DNA of 64,000 nt from Tillus elongatus. Lineage: Eukaryota > Arthropoda > Insecta > Coleoptera > Cleridae. Below are positions 25,251-34,788 of this stretch, one piece after another. The DNA lies in NCBI GenBank assembly GCA_964006375.1, contig OZ023269.1:66162529-66226528 (forward strand). Reading direction: 5' to 3'. The notes under the pieces are model-generated. The model worked only from the letters and a program-made list of their open reading frames with translations, was not told the DNA's origin and did not search any database. Position 1 is the stretch's first letter. Every line of letters starts with the position of its first letter. The position numbers were made by a program, and so were the translations under genes.

Positions 25251-27095
25251 ACACAATACTTTTTTAAAACGAAATTTTTATTTATTCAACATAATTTCCT
25301 CTAAGACGTTCATACAGCAATCCTAAAACTTTAAGAAAATATTTATTTTTGTCTCCTCAAAGACACAATGTTGATTGTCAAAAGTCGTTTACCCTTTCGA
25401 ATATTTTTGGACTTTGGGAATAAACAATAATGTGATGATGCCAAATCCAGAGAATGGCGCGGGTCGTCAACAAATTCACAACCAATTTAATCAATTGTCT
25501 GCAGCGCAATTAACGACTTGTGAGCAGATGTGTTGTCTCGCATAAAGAGAACTTCTTTGTCCCGTTTCAGCGGCGTTTTTCTACAATTTTCTCGCATAGT
25601 TTGGTTAGGAACTTACGTATGTTCTAGTGAAAGTTCTACCTTGTTTCAGAAAGTCTAGAAGAGTTATTTATTTATTTATTTATTTATTCATACACCATCC
25701 AACAGCTTAAAGCCAAACTAAGGATGGGCCGATATACAAAACATAATAACAAACAATAATCATATAAACTACACAAAAGAGAGTTACAAATTAAATCGGT
25801 TTGAAAAACATTTTTATCTCTGATATATTACATGAGAAGATATCTAAGCTATCTTGCAATACAGAGTAATCATTGCACATCTGGTAAATTGGAGACGCTC
25901 GCAGCAATTGCGTACGAGCAGTCGGGAGATAGAATGTGCCTGGAAAATGTGCTGCAATACGAGGCACATTGAAATTAAGTTGCTGAAACATATTAGGGCA
26001 ATCGAACACAGAATTAACCAGTTTGTATAAAAATGTAACGAGACTGCACTGCCTGCGCATCGAGAGACTCTGCAGACCAAAGCGAAGAAGTAAACCCTCC
26101 TGAGGAAAACCAATAGAAGGATATCGACCATCCTCACGAAAGCTAAGAAATTTTAGAAATTTCCTTTGCACTGATTCCAGGCTTGCCACGTGTATCTCAT
26201 AAGTAGGAGCCCACACAACTGAGCCATATTCAAGTCTGGACCTAACCAAACAACGAAAGAGCAGGCGGAGGGTGTCAATCTGTGAGAAATTTTTGCTGTT
26301 TCTTATCAGGAATCCAAGAGTTTTGTAGGCAGAACTGACAGTCTGCTCATAGTGTGGTCTAAAAGATAGAGTACCATCAAAAACAATTCCAAGGTCCCTG
26401 ACTGTCCCGGGGCGATCAAGTTATATTATCTTTATCCCAAAAAACTGAAGCAAGAACCCCCAGCCAACTTTGGAACACAGGAGTTTTCGGGCTGTGGAGA
26501 ACCGGTATGCTTTAACTCTTTCGATTGCTTTTTTTAGTCTCTGGGTAAGTGTGGTGGACCCATGTTTCGTCCATAGTGAGAAGGCAATCCAAAAAGTTTG
26601 CGGAATCTTTTTTAAAATGTTGGCACATTTCCTTTAACATTGTCAAGCATTTCGGAATACATTTTTCAATGCATGTGCAATGTTTTTGCCTTACGTTTCA
26701 GCCCAATCCGTTGATCTTCTAAGATCATTTCATGGACAAAATCAATATTTTCTTGAGTGGTCACAGAAACTCGTCCTTGACATTTGATCGTCCTGTTTTA
26801 AACTCCACAGCCCAGTTTTTAATAGTAGCATACAAAGAACATTGATCACCGAAGGTTTCTACCACATCAGCAAAAACATTCTTGCCTGATAACCTTTTCA
26901 AAAGTAAATACTATAAGTTACGAAAACGCTTTTTAACAAAATATGGCTTTTGCTCATACATGCGTTTTCAAAAATTCACAGTTTTGTCATTATTCCACTT
27001 CTGGATATCAAATTTGACACCTTATTTATAAAACATTGAGTTGTTACCGTAACAGAAAAATTCAATTGTGCCTACTGGAAAGTGTCCGGGCTAAC
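25251..27095 (-). pseudogene. Mariner-type transposase relic, split by a LINE
   Basis: Minus-strand fragments follow the mariner order. First come VTTQENIDFVHEMILEDQRI and related text near 26690-26800 (helix-turn-helix region). Then TMDETWVHHTYPETKKAIE near 26520-26570 carries the first catalytic D, and FWDKDNI-like text lies near 26430. After the LINE insertion come RTFTRTYVSS, then RDNTSAHKS near 25540 (second catalytic D) and DPRHSLDLASSHYYLFPKS near 25440 (third catalytic region). Many stops and shifts make it non-functional. I could not fix its terminal inverted repeats. Confidence 0.82.
25659..26415 (-). mobile_element. 5'-truncated LINE (RT C-terminus and tail) inside the mariner
   Basis: The minus strand gives DLGIVFDGTLSFRPHYEQTV, then RSRLEYGSVVWAPTYEIH and ESVQRKFLKFLSF (frame 25791-26249, 152 aa), the usual C-terminal region of Jockey/CR1-type RTs. 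A short 3' region and an (ATAA)n tail read as (TTAT)n at 25659-25690 follow. It interrupts the mariner between its first and second catalytic regions, so it is the younger insertion. Confidence 0.85.
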
Positions 27096-27509
27096 TAAAT
27101 GTCAATGTATGCTCATATTTTTAATGCGTGATAATGTTTGTATGTTGTTTTGATTACTATTTTTACATTATCAATATTTGAGTTTTTATATTTTAATATC
27201 CTGATAGATATTGTTTTTAATTTTAAACTGATATAGTATGTGATATTTCGATTTGTGGTGGTTTAAAATTTTTTTTTTTTTGAGATCAGAGATTTATGTC
27301 TAATATATGCTAATTTAGGGGACATTTTTGTTTCTTAGTGTCGTAAAATCTGTGAGGTTTTCTTGTTTAAACATATTTGGTTTGTAAATGTTTAAGATTT
27401 TTTAATTTCGTGCATCTGTAATACATTATAATGTTAATGTATTGATTTGATTTTGCTTCTTATATCTATATGATTATATGTTATGGAGTGAATCTATATT
27501 ATAATATAT
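27096..27509. other. AT-rich flank, nothing identified
   Basis: Non-coding DNA between the mariner and the long-LTR Ty3 element. The last bases (ATAATATAT) are the 5' target flank, with ATAT repeated after the 3' LTR. Confidence 0.7.
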
Positions 27510-28530
27510 TGTTACGTGTAAAATTCACCTTAAGCATATTAACATCATTAATTACACGTAGCAGGCAAAATAAACAAAAACACCCCATATAATTATTCGG
27601 TTTCATATTGTTATTGGTTTAGGGACAGCTGTGAACGAACATCTTTAATTTGTTATCTACATTCATTCAGTTTCAATTTCTAGAAGTCGAGATTTACCAC
27701 CGAAACAGTCGACAACGGCAGAGTACACTGTCTTGTGAAGGCATGGTTGCCAGCACGTCATTAATTTATTGTCTGTCTAACTTTAGCTGGTTGGAAATTA
27801 CTGAATTATGTGTTAATGTAGTGAGATAAATTCTTCCATGCAGAACTGTGGTTACAACGGTCTCTATAAGCTGTGGAAGAAGTTTATTATCGAGATTAAT
27901 ATTGGAAGTTAGGTGTGTTACATATGTCGAGGTCTTGCGGTCGAAGCCCGAATTTCCCCATTCGTGTAAATGTCGCAACTCTGCGGTATTAAGTTATTCG
28001 TTGCCAGAGTTTGATATTTTTGATGGAAGAACGGGACACCATTTCTTGTCGTCTTTTTTTTGTTGACCGATAGCGAATCAGCAAGATTAGCTATGACCTG
28101 GGAGAGAAAACATTTTTGAGAAAAAAGGTTGGTTTTGAAAACGGTGGAAGAAGCAATTTAATTTGAGTGTGTGGCAAGATTTCAGCTAGAAAAAAGAAAC
28201 AGGCAAGTGGGCCATTCATCCTAGTTTGGAGATTAATTTCTAGGCTGTAAAACGATTATAGTATTCTGGAGGTTTGGGAAGTTGAAGCGAATTAGTCGCA
28301 TAGTACTTGAATACTATAATATTCCCGTGGTGGAGAGTAAATGTCACATACGTAAAGCCGAAAAAGCAAGTGGCTTTGTGGCTTGTTTTCAATCAGAACC
28401 GGCTTGTCTAACTGTGGTCAACAAAACACCTTGACATAACATAGAAACCCTCAGGATTTGGAGGTAATACCCAACTCGTAGTTTTTTTTTTATGTGTAAC
28501 TAAGGCGTGTTTTCTCTTTCTATTTGTTAC

Positions 28531-28632
28531 AGGGTTTTGGTTTTAGCTTTTGGTTTTAGCTTTTGGTTTTGGCTTTTGGTTTTAGCTTTTGGTTTTGGCT
28601 TTTGGTTTTAGCCTTTGGTTTTAGTTCTAGTT
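28531..28632 (+). repeat. TTTTGGTTTTAGC tandem array in the 5' LTR
   Basis: Seven or so ~13-bp units alternating TTTTGGTTTTAGC and TTTTGGTTTTGGC. They start right after TATTTGTTACAG, which looks like a splice acceptor. The array is repeated exactly in the 3' LTR at 35810-35911. Confidence 0.85.
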
Positions 28633-29854
28633 TCAGTTTTTGTCTTGCTTTAATTGATTTTATAGTGCCTAATCGACAAGCAATAGGCCTACATATTGTC
28701 TTAAACTAACGAGTGGTCAATGGGAGAATAAGAATATTGGTATGGTACCATTTTGTGGCACAAATTCAATTATAAGTCATTCCCAGCAACATCAGATTGC
28801 CGAGGACATTTCGTTGTTGAGTAGAGGAAGTACAGGTGGCCGGAAGGTACCGACACAGTGGACAGTAGATATTTTGTTAGCGAAAAATCGACCAGAGAAG
28901 GTTCACTGGAGATCAGACCTTACAGGTAGTAGTCTTTAAGTTGTATTGTTAATAAAGAACTCAATTTGTTTGTTTGGACTTTTAAATCCAGTATTAAGCT
29001 GTGACTCTACTTATGGTGGTCAAGTTTTGAAATTCAAAGATAAAGTTTTAACGATAACACAATAGGATAAGATACCCAGCTTTTTATTTGAACCCTACAC
29101 GTCAGCTGATGATTTATATTCACATTATCATTAATATAATTGCTTTGAGTTTGATAAAGTACTATCATTATTTAGGCTACCATTTGATACACCTTTTCAT
29201 ATTTTAACATCTTTGTAAGCTGATCGTGATCACGAAAGGACACAAATTTCCATTTGATTTAGCTTAGTTACTTTTATTGTTGCGTTTGAATTACTTGACT
29301 TGTTATTGCTTACCATACGAACGTTAGTAGCTTAAAGCTATTTGTTTAGCAGTAAATTATTGAGATATAGCAAGCGAGTCATTTTGCGGACTCTGTTATT
29401 CATTTAACATACATGCTAGCAATTTATAGGTTATATATGTGTATATATAATACTGTTTTTGATCTGTCTGACCACTTGTAGGCATCATCTGGATTTTATA
29501 ATAAACTAGAATTTTATTTTATATATATATTTGTGTGTCGTTTGTTCTGCACTCACCTCTCACTCCCGTATTAGTAACGTTAGGTGCTGTTTAGTGTTTG
29601 TCAGCTTCTACGTAAGCCTTTAAGATATTCCAACTGTAAGATTTCGTTCCCACATTTGTACATTCCGACGTATAAGCCTGCGATTTTAGGTGCAGCTGCC
29701 AGGGAGGTCCAAGGAGTTCTTGGTTGTGTTGGATTCTTGGTAAGCTGGATTTCGTAATTAACATCTCTTATAAATATCCGGAACTAGGTGTAAAACAATC
29801 AAGTGGCGCCCTCATAGAGTAACACCTTATAAAGAACCCTGCCCATCTTCACTG

Positions 29855-29862
29855 TATAAAAG
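29855..29862 (+). promoter_or_regulatory. TATA box of the Ty3 element 3 LTR
   Basis: TATAAAAG in CTGTATAAAAGC, about 140 bp before the LTR end. Transcription would start some 25-30 bases on, near CCTAGATTTCC. The only difference found between the LTRs is the last base of this box (A at 37141 in the 3' LTR). Confidence 0.6.
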
Positions 29863-30005
29863 CTAGGGGCCACCTAGATTTCCGGTAACGTTGACCTTTC
29901 TATCGATCGTCGTATGTAGGTTGTTTGACTTTCAAACGTGGTAAAGGTTTTTAGGAACAGGGATTCCTAGGATCGATTTAAAGAGATAGTGGGCGGTCAC
30001 ATATT

Positions 30006-30023
30006 TGGCGCCCAACGTGGGGC
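30006..30023 (+). other. Primer binding site of Ty3 element 3
   Basis: TGGCGCCCAACGTGGGGC begins four bases after the LTR and complements a tRNA 3' end (CCA included). Which tRNA cannot be decided from here. 30024-30296 is the untranslated leader. Confidence 0.8.
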
Positions 30024-30296
30024 TCGATTCAGCTCAAAAAGGGCTTATTTTTTGGGTTTTTAGAGATTTTGGAAGCCGTAGTATTGGACTTGAACTTTTG
30101 TGTAGTTGTGAGAGTAGGGCTTTGGGGAGTAAAGTCGTTTGGTTTTGGCGTATTGATCTTGCCGATGTATGGTGTTGTTAGCTTTCTCAACTAATCGGGT
30201 GTGAGAGTGCAGACTGCATTTATTTTTTTTATTTTTTTTTACTGTATTGTTAGGTAGTTATCTTGATTCCAGTGTGGGTTTATTTTTTTTTCAATC

Positions 30297-31628
30297 ATGG
30301 CTCGTCGTATGGATGTATATAGACTGGACAAAGAAGAGCTCGTATATGAATTAACGGTACGTGGCATAGCTACTGGCACGGTGGAAGATATGCGCGGTCG
30401 TTTAACCTTAGCGCGCCAAATGGAAAAGTCTGGCGATAGTCTACATTATCCTAAGTATCCATTTACGTTTGAGGAAGATCTTGGTGTTGTGCAGGGAAAA
30501 CTGGAAGGCGTGTTGGCTGTCTTAGAAGAATTTCAAGGAGATAGCAAGGACAAGCAGTTTCTAAAATTGCAGACAAAGTTGGCTCACATATTGGGAAGGA
30601 TAGATAATATGGAGTCTGCGGATGAAGAAAAGAAGAAGACTCGAGGTGAATTACTTGCTCGTACGTTATCGATGATTGACCAGCTCAACACCAAAGCGTC
30701 AAAAGTCGGGAGTGAAACACAACCTACTCCTTTAGGTTTGCAAGTAATGGAAGCATCTTTAGGGAATCAGTTGAAGTTCGAAACCCCTCAGTCGTGTTCT
30801 TCACCCATGATGTCTGCTGCGCAGTCGCTTAACGCGTCGTTGATTAAGCCGGTGCTCCCTCACAAGTGGAACTTGAGGTTTGGTGGAGACAGAAGAGGAC
30901 TGTCTGTGACTGCTTTCTTCGAACGTGTCGAGGAAATGAGAAAGGCCAGAAATGTCAGTAAGGAGATCCTATTGGAGTCAGGAATAGATTTATTCGAGGG
31001 TAGAGCATATGAATTTTATCAGGATGCTAGGAGTGAAGTGTCCCAGTGGGATGAACTTGTAGGAAGATTCAAGGAAGAATATCAACCCGTTTTTTATAGC
31101 GAGAAGCTTCTGGATGAGATAAAGAAGAGAAAACAAGGAGCAGATGAGACCATAGGAACTTATTTGGCTATTATGTCGAAATACTTTCAAAGATTGCAAT
31201 GTCAAGTCTCGGAGGAAACGAGGTTGAGTCTCCTAATGCGCAACTTAGCACCGATGTATCGTAGCCAACTGGGTGCTATGGAAATAAATTCAATCGCCCA
31301 GCTGCGTACTTTGTGCAAGAGGATAGAACAACGATCCCAGGCTGGTGAGTTTGCACATCCGCCAAAAAAAGAGCAGATTTTGGAGCCTGATTTGGCATAC
31401 GTGGGTTTGGAAGAGAAGACCGAGAGACTGCAAGTATCGTCTAACCAGGGTGGGCGTAGCCAGACGAGGCATAGTCCCGTCGTCTGTTTCAACTGTAGGA
31501 AGCCAGGCCACATAGCAGCAGGTTGTACCGAGAGAAATAGACTCATCTGCCACAAGTGCAATAGGGAAGGCCACATTGCTCGTAATTGTCCCAGAGGTTT
31601 TTCGGGAAACGGAGTGCAGCGCTCTTAG
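30297..31628 (+). CDS. gag: Ty3 element 3 Gag with two zinc knuckles
   Basis: An intact 443-residue frame from the ATG after a T-rich leader. The first ~45 residues (YRLDKEELVYELTVRGIATG, DMRGRLTLARQ) resemble the SAP-like helices seen at the start of many Ty3 gags. A charged helical region follows, then the capsid-like core (WNLRFGGDRRGLSVTAFFER, later DETIGTYLAIMSKYFQRL) and two CCHC knuckles near the end (CFNCRKPGHIAAGC and CHKCNREGHIARNC) that bind RNA. The frame ends 43 nt inside the pol frame, with a slippery site in the overlap. No stops or shifts, so it looks functional. Confidence 0.96.
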   Translation: MARRMDVYRLDKEELVYELTVRGIATGTVEDMRGRLTLARQMEKSGDSLHYPKYPFTFEEDLGVVQGKLEGVLAVLEEFQGDSKDKQFLKLQTKLAHILGRIDNMESADEEKKKTRGELLARTLSMIDQLNTKASKVGSETQPTPLGLQVMEASLGNQLKFETPQSCSSPMMSAAQSLNASLIKPVLPHKWNLRFGGDRRGLSVTAFFERVEEMRKARNVSKEILLESGIDLFEGRAYEFYQDARSEVSQWDELVGRFKEEYQPVFYSEKLLDEIKKRKQGADETIGTYLAIMSKYFQRLQCQVSEETRLSLLMRNLAPMYRSQLGAMEINSIAQLRTLCKRIEQRSQAGEFAHPPKKEQILEPDLAYVGLEEKTERLQVSSNQGGRSQTRHSPVVCFNCRKPGHIAAGCTERNRLICHKCNREGHIARNCPRGFSGNGVQRS

Positions 31629-34600
31629 AGAGTCGAGCTGATAGTGCTGCCGTTAAGTACTCGGCTACTGTCAAACCTGTTTTAGATTTCATCATTGACC
31701 ATGCACAGAACGATGAAAGGCCTCACCTTAGAGTGGACATATTAGGGATTACCTTGCTTGGACTCCTAGATTCCGGGGCGTCGAGAACAATTTTAGGTGG
31801 ATCAGGTTGGGACCGTATCGCGAAGTTGCGAATACCCCTGGACGAATCGAAGAAGACATCATGCACAGTCGCTAATGGAGAGAAATGTGAAAGTATTGGT
31901 ACGTGTGAATTACCAATGAAGGTTCGTGAGCGTCTAAAGTTTATAGAGGTGATGGTTGTCCCTGAACTACCACATGTTTTGATTTTGGGAGCAGACTTTT
32001 GGATAAGGATGGGGATTGTTCCTGATCTGAGGCATAACGAGTGGCAATTTTCTAACTGTCCTGAAGTAAGCACAGTAGATATAGCTGATCAGTCAGTCTT
32101 GGAAGTTGGACAGAAGAAGCAGTTGGAGGAGTTAATCAACAAGAAGAAGACTTTGCTCGGAAATAGTTTGGGTTGTACAAATATGACGGAACATGTGATC
32201 AAGACTAATGCACCACCGATTAAGCAGAGATACTATAGGGTATCCCCAGTGCTTCAGAAATACATCGATGAAGAATTAGAAGATATGTTGAAGAACGATG
32301 TCATAGAACCTAGCAGTAGTCCGTGGGCGTCGCCAATAGTTCTTGTAAAGAAGAAGGATGGTTGTTATAGGTTCTGTGTCGACTACAGGAAGCTTAATGC
32401 AGTGACCGAACGTGATGGCTATCCATTGCCAATGGTTACAGACACGTTAGACAAGCTTCGAGATGCGAAGTATCTTTCTAGTTTGGATCTGAAGAGTGCA
32501 TTTTTCCAAGTCCCTGTTGCCGAGTCTTCAAGACCGTATACTGCGTTTACCGTCCCCAATAGAGGACTATTTCAGTTTAAAAGGATGCCATTTGGCCTGC
32601 ATAATTCTCCTGCAACATGGCAGCGTTTGATCGATCGTGTGTTAGGATCGGACCTGGAACCTTACGTGTTTGTATATTTAGACGATGTAGTGATCACGAC
32701 TCCAAGTTTTGAAAAGCACCTCGAAGTGTTAGAGGAAGTGTTTGAACGCCTGAGAAGAGCCAATCTAACCGTCAATTGGGAGAAAAGTCAGTTTTGTAAG
32801 CCCGAGATGAAGTACTTGGGTTACGTGGTGGATAGAGAAGGGTTAAGAGTGGACCCTGATAAGGTCAGAGCAATGATCGAGCTACCTACTCCGACCAATG
32901 TGAGGGAAGTGAGACGTGTACTAGGTATGCTGTCCTGGTATAGAAGATTTTGTCCTGATTTTTCTACTGTGGTCGCACCAATCACAGGGTTGCTGAAGAA
33001 AAGTACTAAGTTTTGTTGGACTCCTGAGTGTGATAGATCTTTCAGGAAGATTAAGGAGTTGTTGATATCTGCACCTGTTCTGAGTTGTCCAGATTATTCT
33101 TTACCGTTTGTTGTACACACAGATGCATCGGGCTATGGTATTGGTGCGATGTTATCTCAGACGCATCCAGATGGTGATCGTGTGATTTGTTACTTGAGTC
33201 GTTCTCTGTCACGCCAAGAACGTAATTATTCCACGACAGAACGAGAGTGTTTAGCGGTTCTGTGGGGAATAGAAAAACTGCGTCCTTACATCGAGGGAGT
33301 AAAGTTTACTGTCATCACCGATCATTATAGCTTGAAATGGTTACATAGCCTCAAGGATCCATCAGGAAGACTTGCAAGATGGGCTGTACGCTTGCAGCAG
33401 TATGATTTTGAGATTGTTCATAGGAAAGGCAAAGACCACGTAGTACCGGATGTACTGAGCAGATCTGTACCAGTGTTAGACGTCCTGAACAGTGTGGAGA
33501 CAGAGACGAAGACTACAGACAAGTGGTATTTGAAGATGATAGAGCGGGTACAAACTACACCTCTGAAGTTTGGGAATTGGAGATTGTCAGGTGACAAGTT
33601 GTATAAGTACGTGAGGCAAGATTATCCAGCACTTACGCCTAAGCAAGATGTTTGGAAGATTGTCGTTCCTAAAGACCAGCGACGAAGACTCTTGTCAGAA
33701 GCTCACGATCCAGCTACATCGGGTCATATGGGAGTCTATAAAACCTACTCAAGGTTAACTGATAGATATTATTGGCCGAAGATGCGACAGAACGTTGCGA
33801 ACTATGTCCGCAAGTGTACCATATGTGCTGCGCACAAGGTGGATCAACGAGGTCCCAAGGACATGATGGTGTCGCATGCTAAACCGTCGAGGCCGTGGGA
33901 GATGATATCAGTGGATTTAGTGGGTCCTTTACCACGTTCATCGAAAGCCAATAGTTTTATCCTGGTTGTCACAGATTATTTGAGCAAGTTTGTGTTAACC
34001 TTCGCTTTGAGGAAGTCCATCACCGACACGATTATTAGAAGTCTGGAAGAAGGTGTATTTCTGTTATTTGGCGTACCGAAGATGATAATGTGTGATAATG
34101 GTCCCCAATTTAAAAGTTCAGCTTTCAAAAGGTTTGCCGAGAAATACCAGTGCAATTTGAAGTTTAGCGCGAATTACCATCCGCGCGCAAACCCTACCGA
34201 GCGAACTAATCGTACAATCAAGACCATGTTGGCAATGTATGTGAATGATAACCACAAGAAGTGGGATGCTGGGCTACAACAGGTGACTTGTGCTGTGAGA
34301 ACATCTCGACATGAGACGACTAGATTGTCACCGTATTATGTCAATTTTGGGCGATGTATGGCATTGTCAGGAGCGGACTACCAGAATCGGATTGATTTGG
34401 ACGGCGAGGATGAAGATGTGTTGGTTGACAAGAGCAGGAACATCGTGTTCAAGGAGGTGTACAGGGACGTGAAACAGAGACTGGAGAAGGCTACTAAGAA
34501 GGCTGTAGCGAGGTATAACATGCGCAGACGTTATGAAGAGTATGAGGTGGATCAACCTGTGATGAGGAGGAATTACGTGTTGTCAGATGCAACGAAGAAC

Positions 34601-34747
34601 TTTGCTAGTAAGTTAGCTCCAAGATACATAGGACCGTTTTATGTTAGTAAGAAGGTGTCTCCATGGACGTATGAACTTAGAGACAAAGCTGGCCAGAATA
34701 GTGGAGTTTGGCACGTGAAGGACCTGAAGCTTGTTCCTTCTGATTAG
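31586..34747 (+). CDS. pol: Ty3 element 3 Pol (protease, RT, RNase H, integrase)
   Basis: An intact frame of 1,053 codons in the -1 frame relative to gag. There is no ATG at its start, so it is made as a Gag-Pol fusion. Domains: aspartic protease with LLDSGAS at about 60-66; RT with FCVDYRKLNAV near 263 and YLDD at 364-367; RNase H with HTDAS at about 511; integrase with an HHCC region (HDPATSGHMGVYKTY ... CTICAAHK) and D, D, E in SVDLVG, MCDNGPQF and NPTERTNR. A basic C-terminal part ends PFYVSKKVSPWTYELRD, then VWHVKDLKLVPSD. I see no clear chromodomain. With intact ORFs and near-identical LTRs the element may still be mobile. Confidence 0.97.
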   Translation: MSQRFFGKRSAALLESRADSAAVKYSATVKPVLDFIIDHAQNDERPHLRVDILGITLLGLLDSGASRTILGGSGWDRIAKLRIPLDESKKTSCTVANGEKCESIGTCELPMKVRERLKFIEVMVVPELPHVLILGADFWIRMGIVPDLRHNEWQFSNCPEVSTVDIADQSVLEVGQKKQLEELINKKKTLLGNSLGCTNMTEHVIKTNAPPIKQRYYRVSPVLQKYIDEELEDMLKNDVIEPSSSPWASPIVLVKKKDGCYRFCVDYRKLNAVTERDGYPLPMVTDTLDKLRDAKYLSSLDLKSAFFQVPVAESSRPYTAFTVPNRGLFQFKRMPFGLHNSPATWQRLIDRVLGSDLEPYVFVYLDDVVITTPSFEKHLEVLEEVFERLRRANLTVNWEKSQFCKPEMKYLGYVVDREGLRVDPDKVRAMIELPTPTNVREVRRVLGMLSWYRRFCPDFSTVVAPITGLLKKSTKFCWTPECDRSFRKIKELLISAPVLSCPDYSLPFVVHTDASGYGIGAMLSQTHPDGDRVICYLSRSLSRQERNYSTTERECLAVLWGIEKLRPYIEGVKFTVITDHYSLKWLHSLKDPSGRLARWAVRLQQYDFEIVHRKGKDHVVPDVLSRSVPVLDVLNSVETETKTTDKWYLKMIERVQTTPLKFGNWRLSGDKLYKYVRQDYPALTPKQDVWKIVVPKDQRRRLLSEAHDPATSGHMGVYKTYSRLTDRYYWPKMRQNVANYVRKCTICAAHKVDQRGPKDMMVSHAKPSRPWEMISVDLVGPLPRSSKANSFILVVTDYLSKFVLTFALRKSITDTIIRSLEEGVFLLFGVPKMIMCDNGPQFKSSAFKRFAEKYQCNLKFSANYHPRANPTERTNRTIKTMLAMYVNDNHKKWDAGLQQVTCAVRTSRHETTRLSPYYVNFGRCMALSGADYQNRIDLDGEDEDVLVDKSRNIVFKEVYRDVKQRLEKATKKAVARYNMRRRYEEYEVDQPVMRRNYVLSDATKNFASKLAPRYIGPFYVSKKVSPWTYELRDKAGQNSGVWHVKDLKLVPSD
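31604..31650 (+). promoter_or_regulatory. Programmed -1 ribosomal frameshift signal
   Basis: GGGAAAC at 31604-31610 is in the X XXY YYZ phase of gag (TCG GGA AAC). After a 5-base spacer, GCAGCGCT (31616-31623) can pair with AGTGCTGC (31643-31650), eight pairs with one G-U, around a 19-base loop. Slipping back one base after AAC enters the pol frame exactly. The upstream pol-frame stop TAA at 31583-31585 and the gag stop at 31626-31628 confine the shift to this window. Confidence 0.88.
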
Positions 34748-34774
34748 GCTTAACCTTACGGTTAATCCTCTTGA

Positions 34775-34788
34775 AGTAAGGGGGGGAT
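34775..34788 (+). other. Polypurine tract of Ty3 element 3
   Basis: AAGTAAGGGGGGGA followed by the LTR start TGTTACG. Confidence 0.85.

Larger units (their letters stand above)
27510..30001 (+). repeat. 5' LTR (2,492 bp) of young Ty3 element 3
   Basis: TGTTACGTGTAAAATTCACC ... GGGCGGTCACA, with TG/CA ends. It is the same length as 34789-37280, and I found a single difference (G29862 against A37141). The ATAT on each side is a 4-bp TSD. A TATA box lies 140 bp from the end, so U3 is about 2.3 kb. Internal short frames and a TTTTGG-type tandem array are listed separately or rejected. Confidence 0.96.

Noticed and set aside
27766..28066. Short open frames in the LTRs (70, 72 and 65 codons), repeated at 35045-36218
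   Set aside because: Identical only because the LTRs are identical; no recognised domains, so not listed as genes.
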